DNA of 64,000 nucleotides from Iodobacter fluviatilis (GTDB lineage Bacteria > Pseudomonadota > Gammaproteobacteria > Burkholderiales > Chitinibacteraceae). The notes beneath the pieces are model-generated. The model worked only from the letters and a program-made list of their open reading frames with translations, did no database searches and was not told where the DNA came from. Both the position numbers and the translations under genes were made by a program. Within the stretch, counting starts at the first letter, position 1. Every line of letters starts with the position of its first letter. The stretch spans positions 434,001 to 498,000 of the forward strand of contig NZ_UGHR01000003.1 in the NCBI RefSeq assembly GCF_900451195.1. The letters are read 5' to 3'. Positions 35,528 to 44,985 of this stretch are shown here, one piece after another.

Positions 35528-37080
35528 GCCACTGCACACTCTTTTTATCCAATACCCGGCTGATCGCTTTTCGTATCGAAAAGGGCCAGCTGCTTGAGCA
35601 TGCGCGCTTTGCTCTGGATGATGAAGGTGCTGCAGCGTTCTCATTTTTTTTGGATGCCTGGAAAGAAGCCATTTTCAGCCTGCTGGTGGATGTGGTTGAG
35701 GAAGATTTTCAGCTGGAATCGATTCCGCATCTGGGGCGCAGTGATCGCACGGCCTTGCTGGCCAGACGCCTAGATCAAAACTACCGGACCACGCCCTATC
35801 GCCGTGCTTTTGTGCAGACATTTGCCAAATCAGGTGAGCAGGATAAGGTGCTGATGTCGGCATTAACGCTGGCGGCTCCCGTCGACGCCATTGTGAATGC
35901 GTTGCTGGCCAAAAAAATGGTCTTGCAGGGGATTTATTCTGCGGCCCTGCTGGCTGGAGAAATGCTGCATAGATCAGGCTTGGGGCTGACGCATTATTTG
36001 CTGGTTTCATTTACCCCCGGCGGCGGAATGCGCCAGACTTATCTGGCCGCAGACGGGCTTAAATTTAGTCGCGTGAGCAGCCTGCCCGAGGGCAGCAATT
36101 TGCAGGATACAGAGCGCCTTGCTGAGGTGATTGTGGTGGAGGCGCTGCGGGCCAGGCAGTATTTATCCACGCTACGCCTGCTGGGGCGTGAAGATAAGCT
36201 GCAGCTTGCTGTGCTTTCGCCTGATGGCGATTGCCAGCCGGCAATTCGCGCTCGCTTGGCAAGCAGTGGTGATGCTGCTCAGTTTGTACTGAGTGATGTG
36301 CCGCTGGATTTACTGGCACGTAAGCTGCACCTGCCTCAGGCAGATTCCTTGCTGCATATTTTATGCAGCTGGCTGGAGCTACACCCGCCTGCCAACCATT
36401 ATGGGCAGGGCCGCCATCTTATTCATGCCACATGGCGAAAGCGCGGTATTTTGCTGCGCCGTACTGCATACCTTGGTTTATTTCTGGCCTGTGTCTGGAG
36501 CGGGCAGGCGATATGGGAGGCAGGTGAGATTCAGGCATCCATTAGTCAGTCGCTTAAAAAAACTGGGCAGATTGATGAGCGTTTGCGGCGTTTTAATCTG
36601 CTGCTCAAGCAAGGCCAGACGAGTGACCCCGCGGCGATGAAGGGTACGGTTGAGCTTTATACCAAGGAATTTCTGACCTGGCCGGATATGGAAGATCAGG
36701 CGCAGCAAGTGAGCCACGTTTTGCTGGATTTTCCTGAGCTGATTCTTGATGAGCTGCATTGGAAATCTGGCCGTGGCCCGGTTGACCCTGCTACTCAGGC
36801 AGAGGCTGCGGATGCATCGGCACCCGCCGCAATCCCTGTGGTGATGGAGCTGAAAGGCCGGGTAGAGCCCTTTGATTTGCAATATCGGCAGGCGCTGGCC
36901 AGTGTGGAGCGCTTAAGTGCTCGGCTGGCAGGCTTGCCCGGTGTTACCGTGCAGCCGGTGACGCTGCCCCTCAATACCAGCTCTAAATCTGGCGTTGAAG
37001 CCAAGCCATTGCAGCAGGATAGTCAGCGGGTGGATTTTTCTCTGCGCCTGAGCTGGGAGCAAAAAAAGCATGAAAATTGA
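35524..37080 (+). CDS. mshI: MshI-like / GspL-like actin-fold assembly protein
   Basis: 518 residues. The first about 320 residues form a cytoplasmic domain resembling the degenerate actin-like fold of PilM/GspL/MshI (TRLIAFRIEKGQLLEHARF start, then AAPVDAIVNALLAKKMVLQG and the GMRQTYLAADGLKFSRVSSL strand-turn-strand). A single membrane helix follows (about 312-330, RTAYLGLFLACVWSGQAIW), then a periplasmic coiled-coil segment and a ferredoxin-like C-terminal domain (VVMELKGRVEPFDLQYRQAL). This is the PilM-plus-PilN or GspL layout, linking the ATPase/platform to the periplasmic alignment complex. Name is by synteny and architecture. Confidence 0.7.
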   Translation: MSHCTLFLSNTRLIAFRIEKGQLLEHARFALDDEGAAAFSFFLDAWKEAIFSLLVDVVEEDFQLESIPHLGRSDRTALLARRLDQNYRTTPYRRAFVQTFAKSGEQDKVLMSALTLAAPVDAIVNALLAKKMVLQGIYSAALLAGEMLHRSGLGLTHYLLVSFTPGGGMRQTYLAADGLKFSRVSSLPEGSNLQDTERLAEVIVVEALRARQYLSTLRLLGREDKLQLAVLSPDGDCQPAIRARLASSGDAAQFVLSDVPLDLLARKLHLPQADSLLHILCSWLELHPPANHYGQGRHLIHATWRKRGILLRRTAYLGLFLACVWSGQAIWEAGEIQASISQSLKKTGQIDERLRRFNLLLKQGQTSDPAAMKGTVELYTKEFLTWPDMEDQAQQVSHVLLDFPELILDELHWKSGRGPVDPATQAEAADASAPAAIPVVMELKGRVEPFDLQYRQALASVERLSARLAGLPGVTVQPVTLPLNTSSKSGVEAKPLQQDSQRVDFSLRLSWEQKKHEN

Positions 37081-37657
37081 TCTTCAGCCCCTGCAGCTGA
37101 TTCGCCATGATCTGATTATGACTGGGGCAACCCTTGCTCTTGGCTTGCTGCTGATTGTGCTCTCGCAGATTTATCTGTGGCGGGCACAGGATGAGCAGCA
37201 GGCTTTGCGCAGCAATGTGCAACGTTTAACCTTGCAAGCCGATGCCCAGGAGAATGCCTGGAATAACACCCAGCAATACCGTGCGCTTTATCAGACGCTT
37301 AGCCAGCGCGGCATACTCAATGGCGAGCACCGGCTGGATTGGATTGAGTATCTGACCGAGCTGAACCGCCGCTCGCCCGGGCTGAGCATTCTGTTTCGTT
37401 TTGAGCCACAGCGTGTCTTTACCGCTACTGCAGAAACCGTGCAGCTCTATGGCAGCAAAATGATGCTCAGCTTTGAGCCCAGTGATGAAGATGAGTTCTC
37501 GCAAGTGCTGGCTGGTTTAAGGCGCTTATCCGGCTGGCCAGCGCCGGAGCAGTGCGTGATGACCCGCCAGGCAGAGGCCGGAGCGGGTTTAAAAGTGATT
37601 TGCGATATTGAATGGTTAAGCATCGGGCCGGTGGCCGCCCCTGAGGCAAGTCAATGA
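37070..37657 (+). CDS. GspM/PilO-like (MshJ-like) bitopic assembly protein
   Basis: 195 residues. Short cytoplasmic N-terminus, one membrane helix (about 15-35, LIMTGATLALGLLLIVLSQI), coiled coil (DEQQALRSNVQRLTLQADAQ), then a small periplasmic alpha/beta domain ending near IEWLSIGP. Size and topology match PilO, GspM or MshJ alignment-complex proteins. It overlaps the mshI-like gene by 11 bases and the next gene by 4, so all three are probably translated together. Confidence 0.65.
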   Translation: MKIDLQPLQLIRHDLIMTGATLALGLLLIVLSQIYLWRAQDEQQALRSNVQRLTLQADAQENAWNNTQQYRALYQTLSQRGILNGEHRLDWIEYLTELNRRSPGLSILFRFEPQRVFTATAETVQLYGSKMMLSFEPSDEDEFSQVLAGLRRLSGWPAPEQCVMTRQAEAGAGLKVICDIEWLSIGPVAAPEASQ

Positions 37658-37950
37658 AATACATCATTTTGATTTATCTGATTCTTAGCCCACTGGCTGA
37701 TGCCGGGTGGGGGCGTTTATTTTTTAGCCCGGAAGAGCGGGCGGTCGCGCGCGGTGAAGCCTCTGCGCCGCAGGCCGTGTGGGCCACTGGCTCGGAGGCG
37801 CTAAGGCTGGATGGTGAAATTAGTCGTAATGGTAAGAAAATACGCTGGCTGAATGGCGCGCTAAGCACGGCCTCTGTGCCTGCCGGGCTGAAGGTAGGGC
37901 AAACGCTAAGCCGCGGAGTAAGGCGTGATGTTTACCAAACAGCGCCTTAG
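37654..37950 (+). CDS. Small exported PilP/MshK-like protein
   Basis: 98 residues with a signal peptide (MKYIILIYLILSPLADAG). The mature part begins WGRLFFSPEERAVARG and contains ISRNGKKIRWLNGAL, a small beta domain pattern I have seen in short proteins next to pilus assembly genes (R-L-F-F-[ST]-P-E-x-R ... G-x-x-x-x-W-L-N-G). It may link the alignment complex to the secretin like PilP/MshK (inference). Overlaps the preceding gene by 4 bases and the next by 23. Confidence 0.6.
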   Translation: MKYIILIYLILSPLADAGWGRLFFSPEERAVARGEASAPQAVWATGSEALRLDGEISRNGKKIRWLNGALSTASVPAGLKVGQTLSRGVRRDVYQTAP

Positions 37951-39397
37951 GCAAAGCCGTCAGCAGGGGGCCATTGCCCTGATGCTGTTAATGGTAGTAG
38001 GGCTGGGGATAGCCGGGGCGATCCTAGCAGGATTTAGCCGCCATGCTCTTGAGGTTTATCGTGAGCAGCAAACGCAAAATGTGCTGGCAGAAGCCAAAAA
38101 AATACTACTGGCAGAGGCTTTATCTAAACGCGGCAATACCGTGCCGATTACCCGCCCTGGGGAGTTTTTCTGCCCCGATCTGAATATCCCGGGTGAGGCT
38201 GCTTATGGGCAGAGTGGCTTGAATGGCGCAGCTTGCCCGGGCGCTGCGGCGCGGATTGGCCGTATTCCATGGAGAAGCTATCAGGCTGCAGAGCTGCGCG
38301 ACAGCTCTGGCGAGCCGCTCTGGATGGCGGTGGCTGATGGTTTTCAAGAGCGAAGAAATACGCCGCTCAATAGCGATACTGCGCCTGCGGGGGCAAATCC
38401 CTGGTTTTATGCGGCCGCCAATAATGGCACTCAGGCTTTGTCTGATGCGGCAGACCCGGTGATTGTGGTGATTCTGGCCCCCGGAGCGGCTCTCAATGGG
38501 CAAAATCGCAGTACGGCTGCTCAGCAGCGAAATGCAAATAATTATCTGGAATGTAATCGGCTGACTGTGGGAGGTGCATGTCTTGGTGCGCCCAATAACT
38601 ATGCTAATTACAACGCCACGCAAGGGCGGTTTTTGAATGGGCCGCGGCTGGATGCCAATGCGAACCCAACACTGAATGACCGCCTGATTACTATTCGGCG
38701 CAGTGAGTTGCTGGCCCCTTTAGAAAAACGCGCAGCCCAAGAGTATCAGCAGCTGATTCAGCTTTGGGCCGTGCAGGCGGGAGCGGGGGCTTTACCCAAC
38801 CCGGCCAGCCCGGCGGACCCTGGCTGTGCGGATACGGCTGCAGTAAACAGCAATGCCTGTACGCCTTCGCCTGCTGTTTGCCGTGGGCATATACCCAAAT
38901 CGATTGCACTGACAGGCGTGGGTTTGCTACCTGTTTTGCCTGAATATCTGGTTAATCCGGCCAACCGGCCCGCCACAATGCCAAGCCAGGCGGCATGGCA
39001 AAACGTATTGCTTGAATACGACTGGCTCTATCGCAATCGTTGGGAGCAAATGTTTTTTTACGCTGTGGCCAATACACCCAACTGCCCTGCGCCCATCGCA
39101 ATTACATTAAGAAATATGCAAACGCCAGCAGCAGGTGTGAATGCGGTCATGATAGGGGCAGGGGTTGCGCTAACGGGACAAACCCGCGTGACGGCTGCTG
39201 ATAAAGCGTTCTTAAATAATTATCTGGACCCAGTAAGCAGCTATGCCGCAGCGCCCGATATTAACCGCCGGGCGTGGGATGCGGTGCCGCCGCAGATAGA
39301 TCAGTACGCCAAGCTTGGGTTGGCCGATGCAGGGAATGATCGCCTTTATTATCGTGTTGCAAACCAATGGACGTATGCGCCAAAGGACAGACCATGA
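37928..39397 (+). CDS. Large prepilin-like (PilX/GspK-type N-terminus) protein
   Basis: 489 residues from the ATG at 37928. The start RQQGAIALMLLMVVGLGIAG is a class III signal-like helix with Gly at -1 but no Glu at +5, the pattern of GspK/PilX-type minor pilins. The ectodomain has the signature GEFFCPDLN...GRIPWRSYQAAELRDSSGEPL...WMAVADGF...LNSDT, which I recognise from large prepilin-like proteins in type IV pilus clusters. Many Cys, Asn and Ala residues follow. Its length suggests a tip or adhesive subunit (inference). TGA overlaps the ATG of the small duplicated frame that follows. Confidence 0.7.
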   Translation: MFTKQRLRQSRQQGAIALMLLMVVGLGIAGAILAGFSRHALEVYREQQTQNVLAEAKKILLAEALSKRGNTVPITRPGEFFCPDLNIPGEAAYGQSGLNGAACPGAAARIGRIPWRSYQAAELRDSSGEPLWMAVADGFQERRNTPLNSDTAPAGANPWFYAAANNGTQALSDAADPVIVVILAPGAALNGQNRSTAAQQRNANNYLECNRLTVGGACLGAPNNYANYNATQGRFLNGPRLDANANPTLNDRLITIRRSELLAPLEKRAAQEYQQLIQLWAVQAGAGALPNPASPADPGCADTAAVNSNACTPSPAVCRGHIPKSIALTGVGLLPVLPEYLVNPANRPATMPSQAAWQNVLLEYDWLYRNRWEQMFFYAVANTPNCPAPIAITLRNMQTPAAGVNAVMIGAGVALTGQTRVTAADKAFLNNYLDPVSSYAAAPDINRRAWDAVPPQIDQYAKLGLADAGNDRLYYRVANQWTYAPKDRP

Positions 39398-39504
39398 GGC
39401 AGAGGGGATTTACTCCTGCTGAAATGACCATCGTTCCGGTGATTATCGGCAAGCTGCAGGCGGGTGGCCCAGTGGATTTTAAGTCCCTAAAGGAGAGAGC
39501 ATGA
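39394..39504 (+). pseudogene. 36-codon duplicated prepilin N-terminus (decayed copy or mini-pilin)
   Basis: The product starts MRQRGFTPAEMTIVPVIIGK, strikingly like the next gene's MKERGFTLAEIAIVLVIIGI. The DNA similarity extends to the ribosome-binding site (AAAGGACAGACCATG against AAAGGAGAGAGCATG), with an offset of 107 bases, so this is a tandem duplication. The copy has acquired two prolines and a lysine in the hydrophobic helix and runs out of frame after about 28 codons. It is joined by ATGA overlaps to both neighbours (39394-39397 and 39501-39504), so it is still read through and may keep the downstream prepilin translationally coupled. Decayed remnant is the simplest reading. Confidence 0.7.
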
Positions 39505-40253
39505 AGGAGAGGGGATTTACACTTGCCGAAATCGCAATTGTTTTGGTGATTATCGGCATTATGCTGGCAGGGGGCTTGGGCGCTTTTAAGGCACAAACAG
39601 ACAGCCAGAGAATGCGTGAGGGGCGGGCTCAGATGGCCGAAATTAAAGAGTCTTTGCTGGGGTTTGCTGTACAGCATGGTTATTTACCCTGCCCGGCGGA
39701 TCCGGCTCTGACGACGTTTACAGAGGATCGCGCGGCAAATGGCACTTGCAACCGGGCCCAGGGCAGTATTCCAGGCGCAACTCTGGGTTTGCCGCGTTCA
39801 ACCGATCCGTTTAATCAGCCATTTACTTATCGGCTAACGCTGGGTTTTGCCGATAACGGCCCCGCATCACTGCCGCCTGTGGTGACGGATAGCAATCAAA
39901 CACTGGGAGTGGCAGGCAGCTGTCCTTTGGGCAGTGTGGCGCCTTTAGGGATGAGCTTTATGCTTTGCTCATCTGGGGATATTCTGATTTACCCGACTTC
40001 GGGGGCTGCAACTCCACTTGCATCGAATGTGCTTGCTGTCGTCGTGATGCACTACCGCCACGGCCCGCCCAATGGAGCGGCGGGCTCTGCTGATGAGCAG
40101 GAAAACACCAATAACGATGTTAATTTTGTGAGCAAACTCAGGGCAGAGGATGACCCTGCAACACCGGCTGATGAAGAATACGACGACATTACCGATTGGA
40201 TTAGCCCGTCTATTTTGGCGGCAAGAATGCTGGCGGCGGGTAAGTTACCTTGA
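39501..40253 (+). CDS. Prepilin-like protein with class III signal
   Basis: 250 residues. MKERG-FTLAEIAIVLVIIG is a canonical prepilin-peptidase site (cleavage after Gly5, Glu at +5) plus the alpha-1 helix. The globular part begins AQMAEIKESLLGFAVQHGYL followed by PCPADP, the same LPCPA theme as the 489-residue neighbour, then LGLPRSTDPFNQPFTYRLTL. It ends with an acidic loop (AEDDPATPADEEYDD). It is likely a minor or major subunit of the MSHA-like pilus. Last gene of the operon; a repeat element and a terminator follow. Confidence 0.75.
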   Translation: MKERGFTLAEIAIVLVIIGIMLAGGLGAFKAQTDSQRMREGRAQMAEIKESLLGFAVQHGYLPCPADPALTTFTEDRAANGTCNRAQGSIPGATLGLPRSTDPFNQPFTYRLTLGFADNGPASLPPVVTDSNQTLGVAGSCPLGSVAPLGMSFMLCSSGDILIYPTSGAATPLASNVLAVVVMHYRHGPPNGAAGSADEQENTNNDVNFVSKLRAEDDPATPADEEYDDITDWISPSILAARMLAAGKLP

Positions 40254-40286
40254 GGTATTGGCTTGTCTAGGTGCTGCATTCCATGT

Positions 40287-40615
40287 GTGCTAAGCAAAGT
40301 CAAAAAGATAGTGCCATCGGCACGTTGATTTTGGAACGGTAGCCCTTGCTTCGCCAATAAAAGAAGCAAAGACAACAGCAAAACACGAAGGCCCCTGCTG
40401 CGGTCTAATCGAGTCGGCGGCGGGCGGGATTGGCTCGCTGCCTCGCTCCCAAGTGAGATCCCCGCTTGCTCGGAGCTTGTGTGTTTCAAGGAGATATTTA
40501 GCCCCGTCTATGAGCCGCGATAAAATTTGTATGCACCTGAGTATTGAAAATGCAAACAATCAAAGCAAATGGCTTTGAACTCTGCTTTTCTCCGTGAAAT
40601 TGCGCATCCTCGGTG
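40287..40615. repeat. Dispersed repeat family A, long copy (A4)
   Basis: Begins GTGCTAAGCAAAGTCAAAAA then GTGCCATCGGCACGTTGATT (from 40311). It continues with CTTGCTTCGCCAATAAAAGA, AAAACACGAAGGCCCCTGCT, GAGTCGGCGGCGGGCGGGAT, CTCGCTCCC, GTTTCAAGGAGATATTTAGC and TCCGTGAAAT. Same order as the copy at 13711. It fills the 40254-40650 spacer after the pilus operon; no gene is supported there. Confidence 0.75.
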
Positions 40616-40651
40616 TTTCAAGCGTGAGTTTTGTTATAAGGGCTTACAAAT

Positions 40652-40683
40652 AAAAAACCCCGAAGCACGCTTCGGGGTTTTTT
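40652..40683. terminator. Bidirectional intrinsic terminator of secA and the pilus operon
   Basis: AAAAAACCCCGAAGC, AC loop, GCTTCGGGGTTTTTT: an 11-bp GC-rich stem core with A and T tracts on either side. It is 15 bases past the secA stop on the minus strand. Confidence 0.9.
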
Positions 40684-40697
40684 GTGGCTGCAGGGTA

Positions 40698-43436
40698 TTA
40701 AGCAATTTGCCCGTGGCAGTGCTTATATTTCTTGCCTGAGCCGCAAGGGCAGGCGTCATTGCGGCCTACGCCGGAGAACTGCACTTTCGCACCGCCCTCC
40801 ATGGCTTGCATCAGTGCCGCTTTGATTTGCTCTTCATCACCGCTTGCCAGTAAAGCTTCTAATTCCTGATGATTAAATTGCAAGGCTGAAGCGGGCAACT
40901 CTTGTGGGCGAACAGCATCCACATCTTCTTGTGAGCGTACTTGCACGGTCATCACAATCTGAATCACTTCGCGTTTAATGTTTTCTAAGAGCTGAGAGAA
41001 CAGCTCAAACGCTTCACGCTTGTATTCTTGCTTAGGATTCTTTTGTGCATAGCCGCGTAAATGAATACCTTGGCGTAAATGATCAAGCGATGACAAATGC
41101 TCGCGCCAGCTTTGATCGACGTGTTGCAGGAGAACCGAGCGCTCAAACTGACGGAAAGTTTGCTCGCCCGCAGTTTCAACCTTTTTATTGTAGCTTTCAG
41201 CGGCAGCAACCTGTACACGCTCTTTCATGGCTTCAATGGTCAGCGTGGTGTCGTTTTTGATCCAGTCTGCAATGGCAAGATCAATATTAAATTCGCCCAA
41301 TGCACGCTCTAAACCCACAACATCCCATTGCTCTTCCATTGAGTCGGCAGGGATATAGGTGTCAAAGAGATCAGAGACCATGCTGTCGCGCATTGCACCG
41401 ATGGTTTCGCTTACTTCTTCGCTTTCTAAGATTTCATTGCGTTGGCCGTAAATCGCTTTACGCTGCTCGTTGGATACATCATCGTATTCCAGCAATTGTT
41501 TACGAATATCGAAGTTGCGGCCTTCCACTTTACGCTGGGCAGATTCAATCGCGCGGGAAACCATACCGGCTTCAATCGGCTCGCCTTCAGGCATTTTTAA
41601 GCGATCCATCACCATCGCTACGCGATCACCGGCAAAAATACGCAGTAGAGAGTCTTCCAGCGATAGATAAAAACGGCTGGAGCCCGGGTCACCCTGACGG
41701 CCAGAGCGGCCGCGCAGCTGGTTGTCGATACGGCGTGATTCGTGGCGCTCGGTACCGATAATATGCAAGCCACCCGCTGCAACAACGGCTTCGTGGACGA
41801 TTTTCCAGTCTGCTTTCATTGCCGTGATTTTGGCGGCTTTATCGGCCTCGCTTAATTCTGTATCTGCTTCAATGGCCTTGATTTCGCGCTCAATATTACC
41901 GCCAAGCACGATATCCGTACCGCGACCGGCCATATTGGTGGCAATAGTAATCACGCCAGGCGCACCAGCTTGGGCGACGATATCGGCTTCGCGAGCGTGC
42001 TGTTTGGCATTCAGCACATTGTGCTTAAAGCCGTCTTTTGTCAGCATTTCGGAGAGCAATTCAGATTGCTCAATCGAGGTGGTACCTACCAGCACCGGCT
42101 GTTTGCGTTCTTGGCAGCCTTTGATATCGGTGATGATGGCGTTGTATTTTTCGCGGTCGGTTTTGTAAACCTGATCCTGCCTGTCGTCCCGCACCATATC
42201 GCGGTTGGTTGGCACAATCACGGTTTCCAGACCGTAAATTTGCTGGAATTCGTAAGCTTCAGTATCGGCTGTACCGGTCATGCCGGAGAGCTTGGTATAC
42301 ATGCGGAAGTAATTTTGCAGTGTAATCGTGGCAAGAGTCTGGTTCTCTTGATTGATTTCTACGCCTTCCTTGGCTTCAACAGCTTGGTGCAGGCCTTCAG
42401 ACCAGCGACGGCCGGACATCAGACGGCCAGTAAATTCATCAACGATGACAATCTCGCCCTCGTCGGTCACTACATAATGCTGATCACGCTGGAACAAGGC
42501 ATGGGCGCGCATCGCAGCATACAGATGGTGCACCAGGCTGATATTGCCAGCGGAGTACAGGCTGTCGCCTTCTTTTAACAAGCCCTTCTTGGTGAGGATG
42601 GCTTCTACTTTTTCGTGCCCTGCTTCTGAAAGCAGCACTGAGTGGGCTTTTTCATCCACCCAGAAATCGCCTTCAGATTCTTCTTCGCTTTGGCGGGTCA
42701 GCTGGCCGGGAATATCGTCTACCAGCTGGTAAAGCTCAATGCTGTCTTCGGCCGGGCCAGAGATAATCAACGGTGTGCGGGCTTCATCGATCAGAATCGA
42801 ATCCACTTCGTCGACAATGGCGTAGTTCAGCTTGCCCTGCACGCGCTCACCCACAGTGAACACCATATTGTCGCGCAGATAGTCAAAACCGAATTCGTTA
42901 TTGGTGCCGTAAGTAATATCGCAGGCGTAAGCCGCTTGTTTTTCGTCGTGTTGCATCTGGCCCAGATTCACACCACAAGTCAGCCCTAAGAAATTATAGA
43001 GCTTGCTCATAATGCCCGCATCGCGGCTGGCCAAGTAATCATTTACAGTAATGACGTGTACGCCATTGCCGGAGAGTGCATTCAGGTAAGCAGGCAGCGT
43101 GGCAACCAGTGTTTTACCTTCACCCGTGCGCATTTCAGAGATCTTGCCCTGGTGCAGCGCTAAGCCACCCATTAGCTGCACGTCAAAGTGACGCATGCCT
43201 AAGCTGCGCTTAGAGCCTTCGCGGCAAACAGCAAAGGCCTCTGGCAGAATTTGATCAAGTGTTTCACCCTTGGCAACGCGGCTGCGGAACTCTGCCGTTT
43301 TAGCGCGCAAGTCATCGTCGGAAAGAGCGGCAATGCCCGCTTCAAGGGCGTTGATCTGCTTTACGATGGTGCCGTATTGTTTGAGCAGGCGGTCATTACG
43401 ACTTCCGAAAACTTTTTTGAGCAAATTTGCAATCAT
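40698..43436 (-). CDS. secA: Preprotein translocase ATPase SecA
   Basis: 912 residues, the proteobacterial length. Motor of Sec export. Walker [10 protein letters not shown] with K108, as in E. coli; [20 protein letters not shown] for NBD1; [11 protein letters not shown] and [15 protein letters not shown] for NBD2; a helical scaffold; and the C-terminal zinc/SecB-binding tail [17 protein letters not shown], which is intact. It sits on the minus strand between the pilus operon and an M23 peptidase gene, ending at a strong terminator. Confidence 0.98.
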   Translation of the reverse strand: MIANLLKKVFGSRNDRLLKQYGTIVKQINALEAGIAALSDDDLRAKTAEFRSRVAKGETLDQILPEAFAVCREGSKRSLGMRHFDVQLMGGLALHQGKISEMRTGEGKTLVATLPAYLNALSGNGVHVITVNDYLASRDAGIMSKLYNFLGLTCGVNLGQMQHDEKQAAYACDITYGTNNEFGFDYLRDNMVFTVGERVQGKLNYAIVDEVDSILIDEARTPLIISGPAEDSIELYQLVDDIPGQLTRQSEEESEGDFWVDEKAHSVLLSEAGHEKVEAILTKKGLLKEGDSLYSAGNISLVHHLYAAMRAHALFQRDQHYVVTDEGEIVIVDEFTGRLMSGRRWSEGLHQAVEAKEGVEINQENQTLATITLQNYFRMYTKLSGMTGTADTEAYEFQQIYGLETVIVPTNRDMVRDDRQDQVYKTDREKYNAIITDIKGCQERKQPVLVGTTSIEQSELLSEMLTKDGFKHNVLNAKQHAREADIVAQAGAPGVITIATNMAGRGTDIVLGGNIEREIKAIEADTELSEADKAAKITAMKADWKIVHEAVVAAGGLHIIGTERHESRRIDNQLRGRSGRQGDPGSSRFYLSLEDSLLRIFAGDRVAMVMDRLKMPEGEPIEAGMVSRAIESAQRKVEGRNFDIRKQLLEYDDVSNEQRKAIYGQRNEILESEEVSETIGAMRDSMVSDLFDTYIPADSMEEQWDVVGLERALGEFNIDLAIADWIKNDTTLTIEAMKERVQVAAAESYNKKVETAGEQTFRQFERSVLLQHVDQSWREHLSSLDHLRQGIHLRGYAQKNPKQEYKREAFELFSQLLENIKREVIQIVMTVQVRSQEDVDAVRPQELPASALQFNHQELEALLASGDEEQIKAALMQAMEGGAKVQFSGVGRNDACPCGSGKKYKHCHGQIA

Positions 43437-43535
43437 CTAAAGCTACCAGCAATGGGCTAGGCCCGGTTATTGTGACAACGGCGGATAAGCATCCTCATCC
43501 GCCGTATATGCTACCGTTTCAATCAAAATTCAAGA

Positions 43536-44426
43536 TCAATCGCCGGATTTTGTCGCAGCAATATTAATTTCATTCGTGGCAGGGCCAATAAATCGTAAGG
43601 GATTTTGTGCTATCCCTTTATATCTTATTTCAAAGTGCAAGTGTGGGCCTGTCGAGCGGCCTGTGGATCCAAGTAAGGCTATTACCTGGCCCGCATTTAT
43701 CTGATCCCCCACTTTCACGGCAAGCTTAGATGCGTGAGCATAGCGGCTTGTGATGCCATTGCCGTGATCTAAGTCAACCATATTACCATATTGGGGGTGG
43801 AAGGCCGCAAAGCTGACTTTGCCACTGGCTGCCGCCATAATGGGTGTGCCACTATCGCCTACAAAATCGATGCCTTCATGAAATACCTGATTGCCATTAA
43901 ATGGATCAATCCGCTTACCAAAGCTTGACGATTGTAAGCCTGCATTGAGAGGGGCTTTGGAAGGCAGTTGCCACGCCTTAGGCCGCAGTAACACGCTTTC
44001 TGCTAAGGATAGCTGATCCAGCCTAGCGTTCAGATTTTGGCTGGCCGCGTCAATTTCATTGGCCAGCGTTTCGGTGCTCATTGCAGTGCCCTTGTGTTGC
44101 AAACCGCCCTGAGGCACGGGCTGGCTGGATAAAAAGGGCTTAATATCAATCCCGGTTTTATTCCCAACTTGGCTGGCCAGACCATCAAGGCGTAATAATT
44201 TAGCCTGCAGCTCTCCCACCCGGATGGCAAGCGCATCAATTTCGGTCTGGCGGGCATTATTATGGGGTATCAGCCGCCACAGCGCAGGGGATTGCTTAAA
44301 GCTGCTTGTAACAGCAACACTGACGGAAGCAATCAGCAGGGCCGCAATCAGACCCAGAACGATCACTTGTCGTGTATCTAGGGTAAGTGTTTTGCCCAGG
44401 CGATCAGACATCACAATGACATTCAT
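43536..44426 (-). CDS. Membrane-anchored M23 (LytM-type) metallopeptidase
   Basis: 296 residues. A short cytoplasmic N-terminus, one membrane helix (about 19-42, TRQVIVLGLIAALLIASVSV), a coiled-coil stalk, then a C-terminal peptidase_M23 domain. It has all the zinc-site motifs: HEGIDFVG (H-x3-D), GNGITSRYAHAS and HLHFEIRYKG (H-x-H). An active peptidoglycan endopeptidase is expected. This gene next to secA is common in betaproteobacteria. Divergent from the DUF721 gene, with 26 bases between the starts. Confidence 0.92.
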   Translation of the reverse strand: MNVIVMSDRLGKTLTLDTRQVIVLGLIAALLIASVSVAVTSSFKQSPALWRLIPHNNARQTEIDALAIRVGELQAKLLRLDGLASQVGNKTGIDIKPFLSSQPVPQGGLQHKGTAMSTETLANEIDAASQNLNARLDQLSLAESVLLRPKAWQLPSKAPLNAGLQSSSFGKRIDPFNGNQVFHEGIDFVGDSGTPIMAAASGKVSFAAFHPQYGNMVDLDHGNGITSRYAHASKLAVKVGDQINAGQVIALLGSTGRSTGPHLHFEIRYKGIAQNPLRFIGPATNEINIAATKSGD

Positions 44427-44452
44427 TTCATTATCCTAACAGGCCATCAGCC

Positions 44453-44893
44453 ATGAAAAAAACCACTTTGCAGCAAGTCGGGCACGACAGACAGCTCGCC
44501 AGTCTGATGCATCAGGTTGATGATCTGGCGAGAGTATTAACGCTGGTGCGTTCTGTATTGCCGCCAGCGATGGCAGTGCATTGTCTTGGAGTGGCCTGGT
44601 CCGGCGATACTTTATTAATTGGTGTAAGTGGCAGTGCTGCGGCATCCAGAGTACGCCTGAACGCGCCTCAGATTCTTGCTGCACTGCAAGCCGGCGGATG
44701 GAAAGCTACCGTAGTTCAGCCCAAGGTGCAAGTCGGCTTGCAAAGCACAAATGCCATGCGAAGCAAAGACTTACATCTGAAAGAGGGGGCTTGTGTTGCT
44801 TTCTCGCAGCTGGCAGACACCCTAGAAGAGGGGCCATTAAGGCAGGCCATAGCTTCTCTCCTGAATCGCCATGCACCCAAAGACCAGATTTAG
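44453..44893 (+). CDS. DUF721 / DciA-like protein
   Basis: 146 residues. The central segment LPPAMAVHCLGVAWSGDTLL, then ISGSAAASRVRLNAP-like and QILAALQAGG, follows the KH-like DUF721 fold (L-P...G-T-L-x-[IV]-x-x-x-S-x-[AV]-x-A-x-x-[LR]). DciA proteins load the replicative helicase DnaB in bacteria lacking DnaC. In betaproteobacteria a DUF721 gene usually lies beside the secA/M23 pair, as here. The assignment to DciA proper is inference from fold motifs and position. Confidence 0.7.
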   Translation: MKKTTLQQVGHDRQLASLMHQVDDLARVLTLVRSVLPPAMAVHCLGVAWSGDTLLIGVSGSAAASRVRLNAPQILAALQAGGWKATVVQPKVQVGLQSTNAMRSKDLHLKEGACVAFSQLADTLEEGPLRQAIASLLNRHAPKDQI

Positions 44894-44985
44894 TCTATAA
44901 ACCTTGTAAGGCCTTGTAATAACATGTTTTTGCTGATGTTCAGGCCCTATTCTCTGAGAGGCTAAATCGACGAAGGAGCTGGGCA

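Noticed and set aside
40290..40559. 89-residue minus-strand frame and a longer overlapping one
   Set aside because: Product of repeat copy A4; overlaps the end of the prepilin gene and has no recognisable domain.
41970..42578. 202-residue plus-strand frame inside secA
   Set aside because: Antisense shadow of the conserved SecA coding sequence, without a ribosome-binding site.
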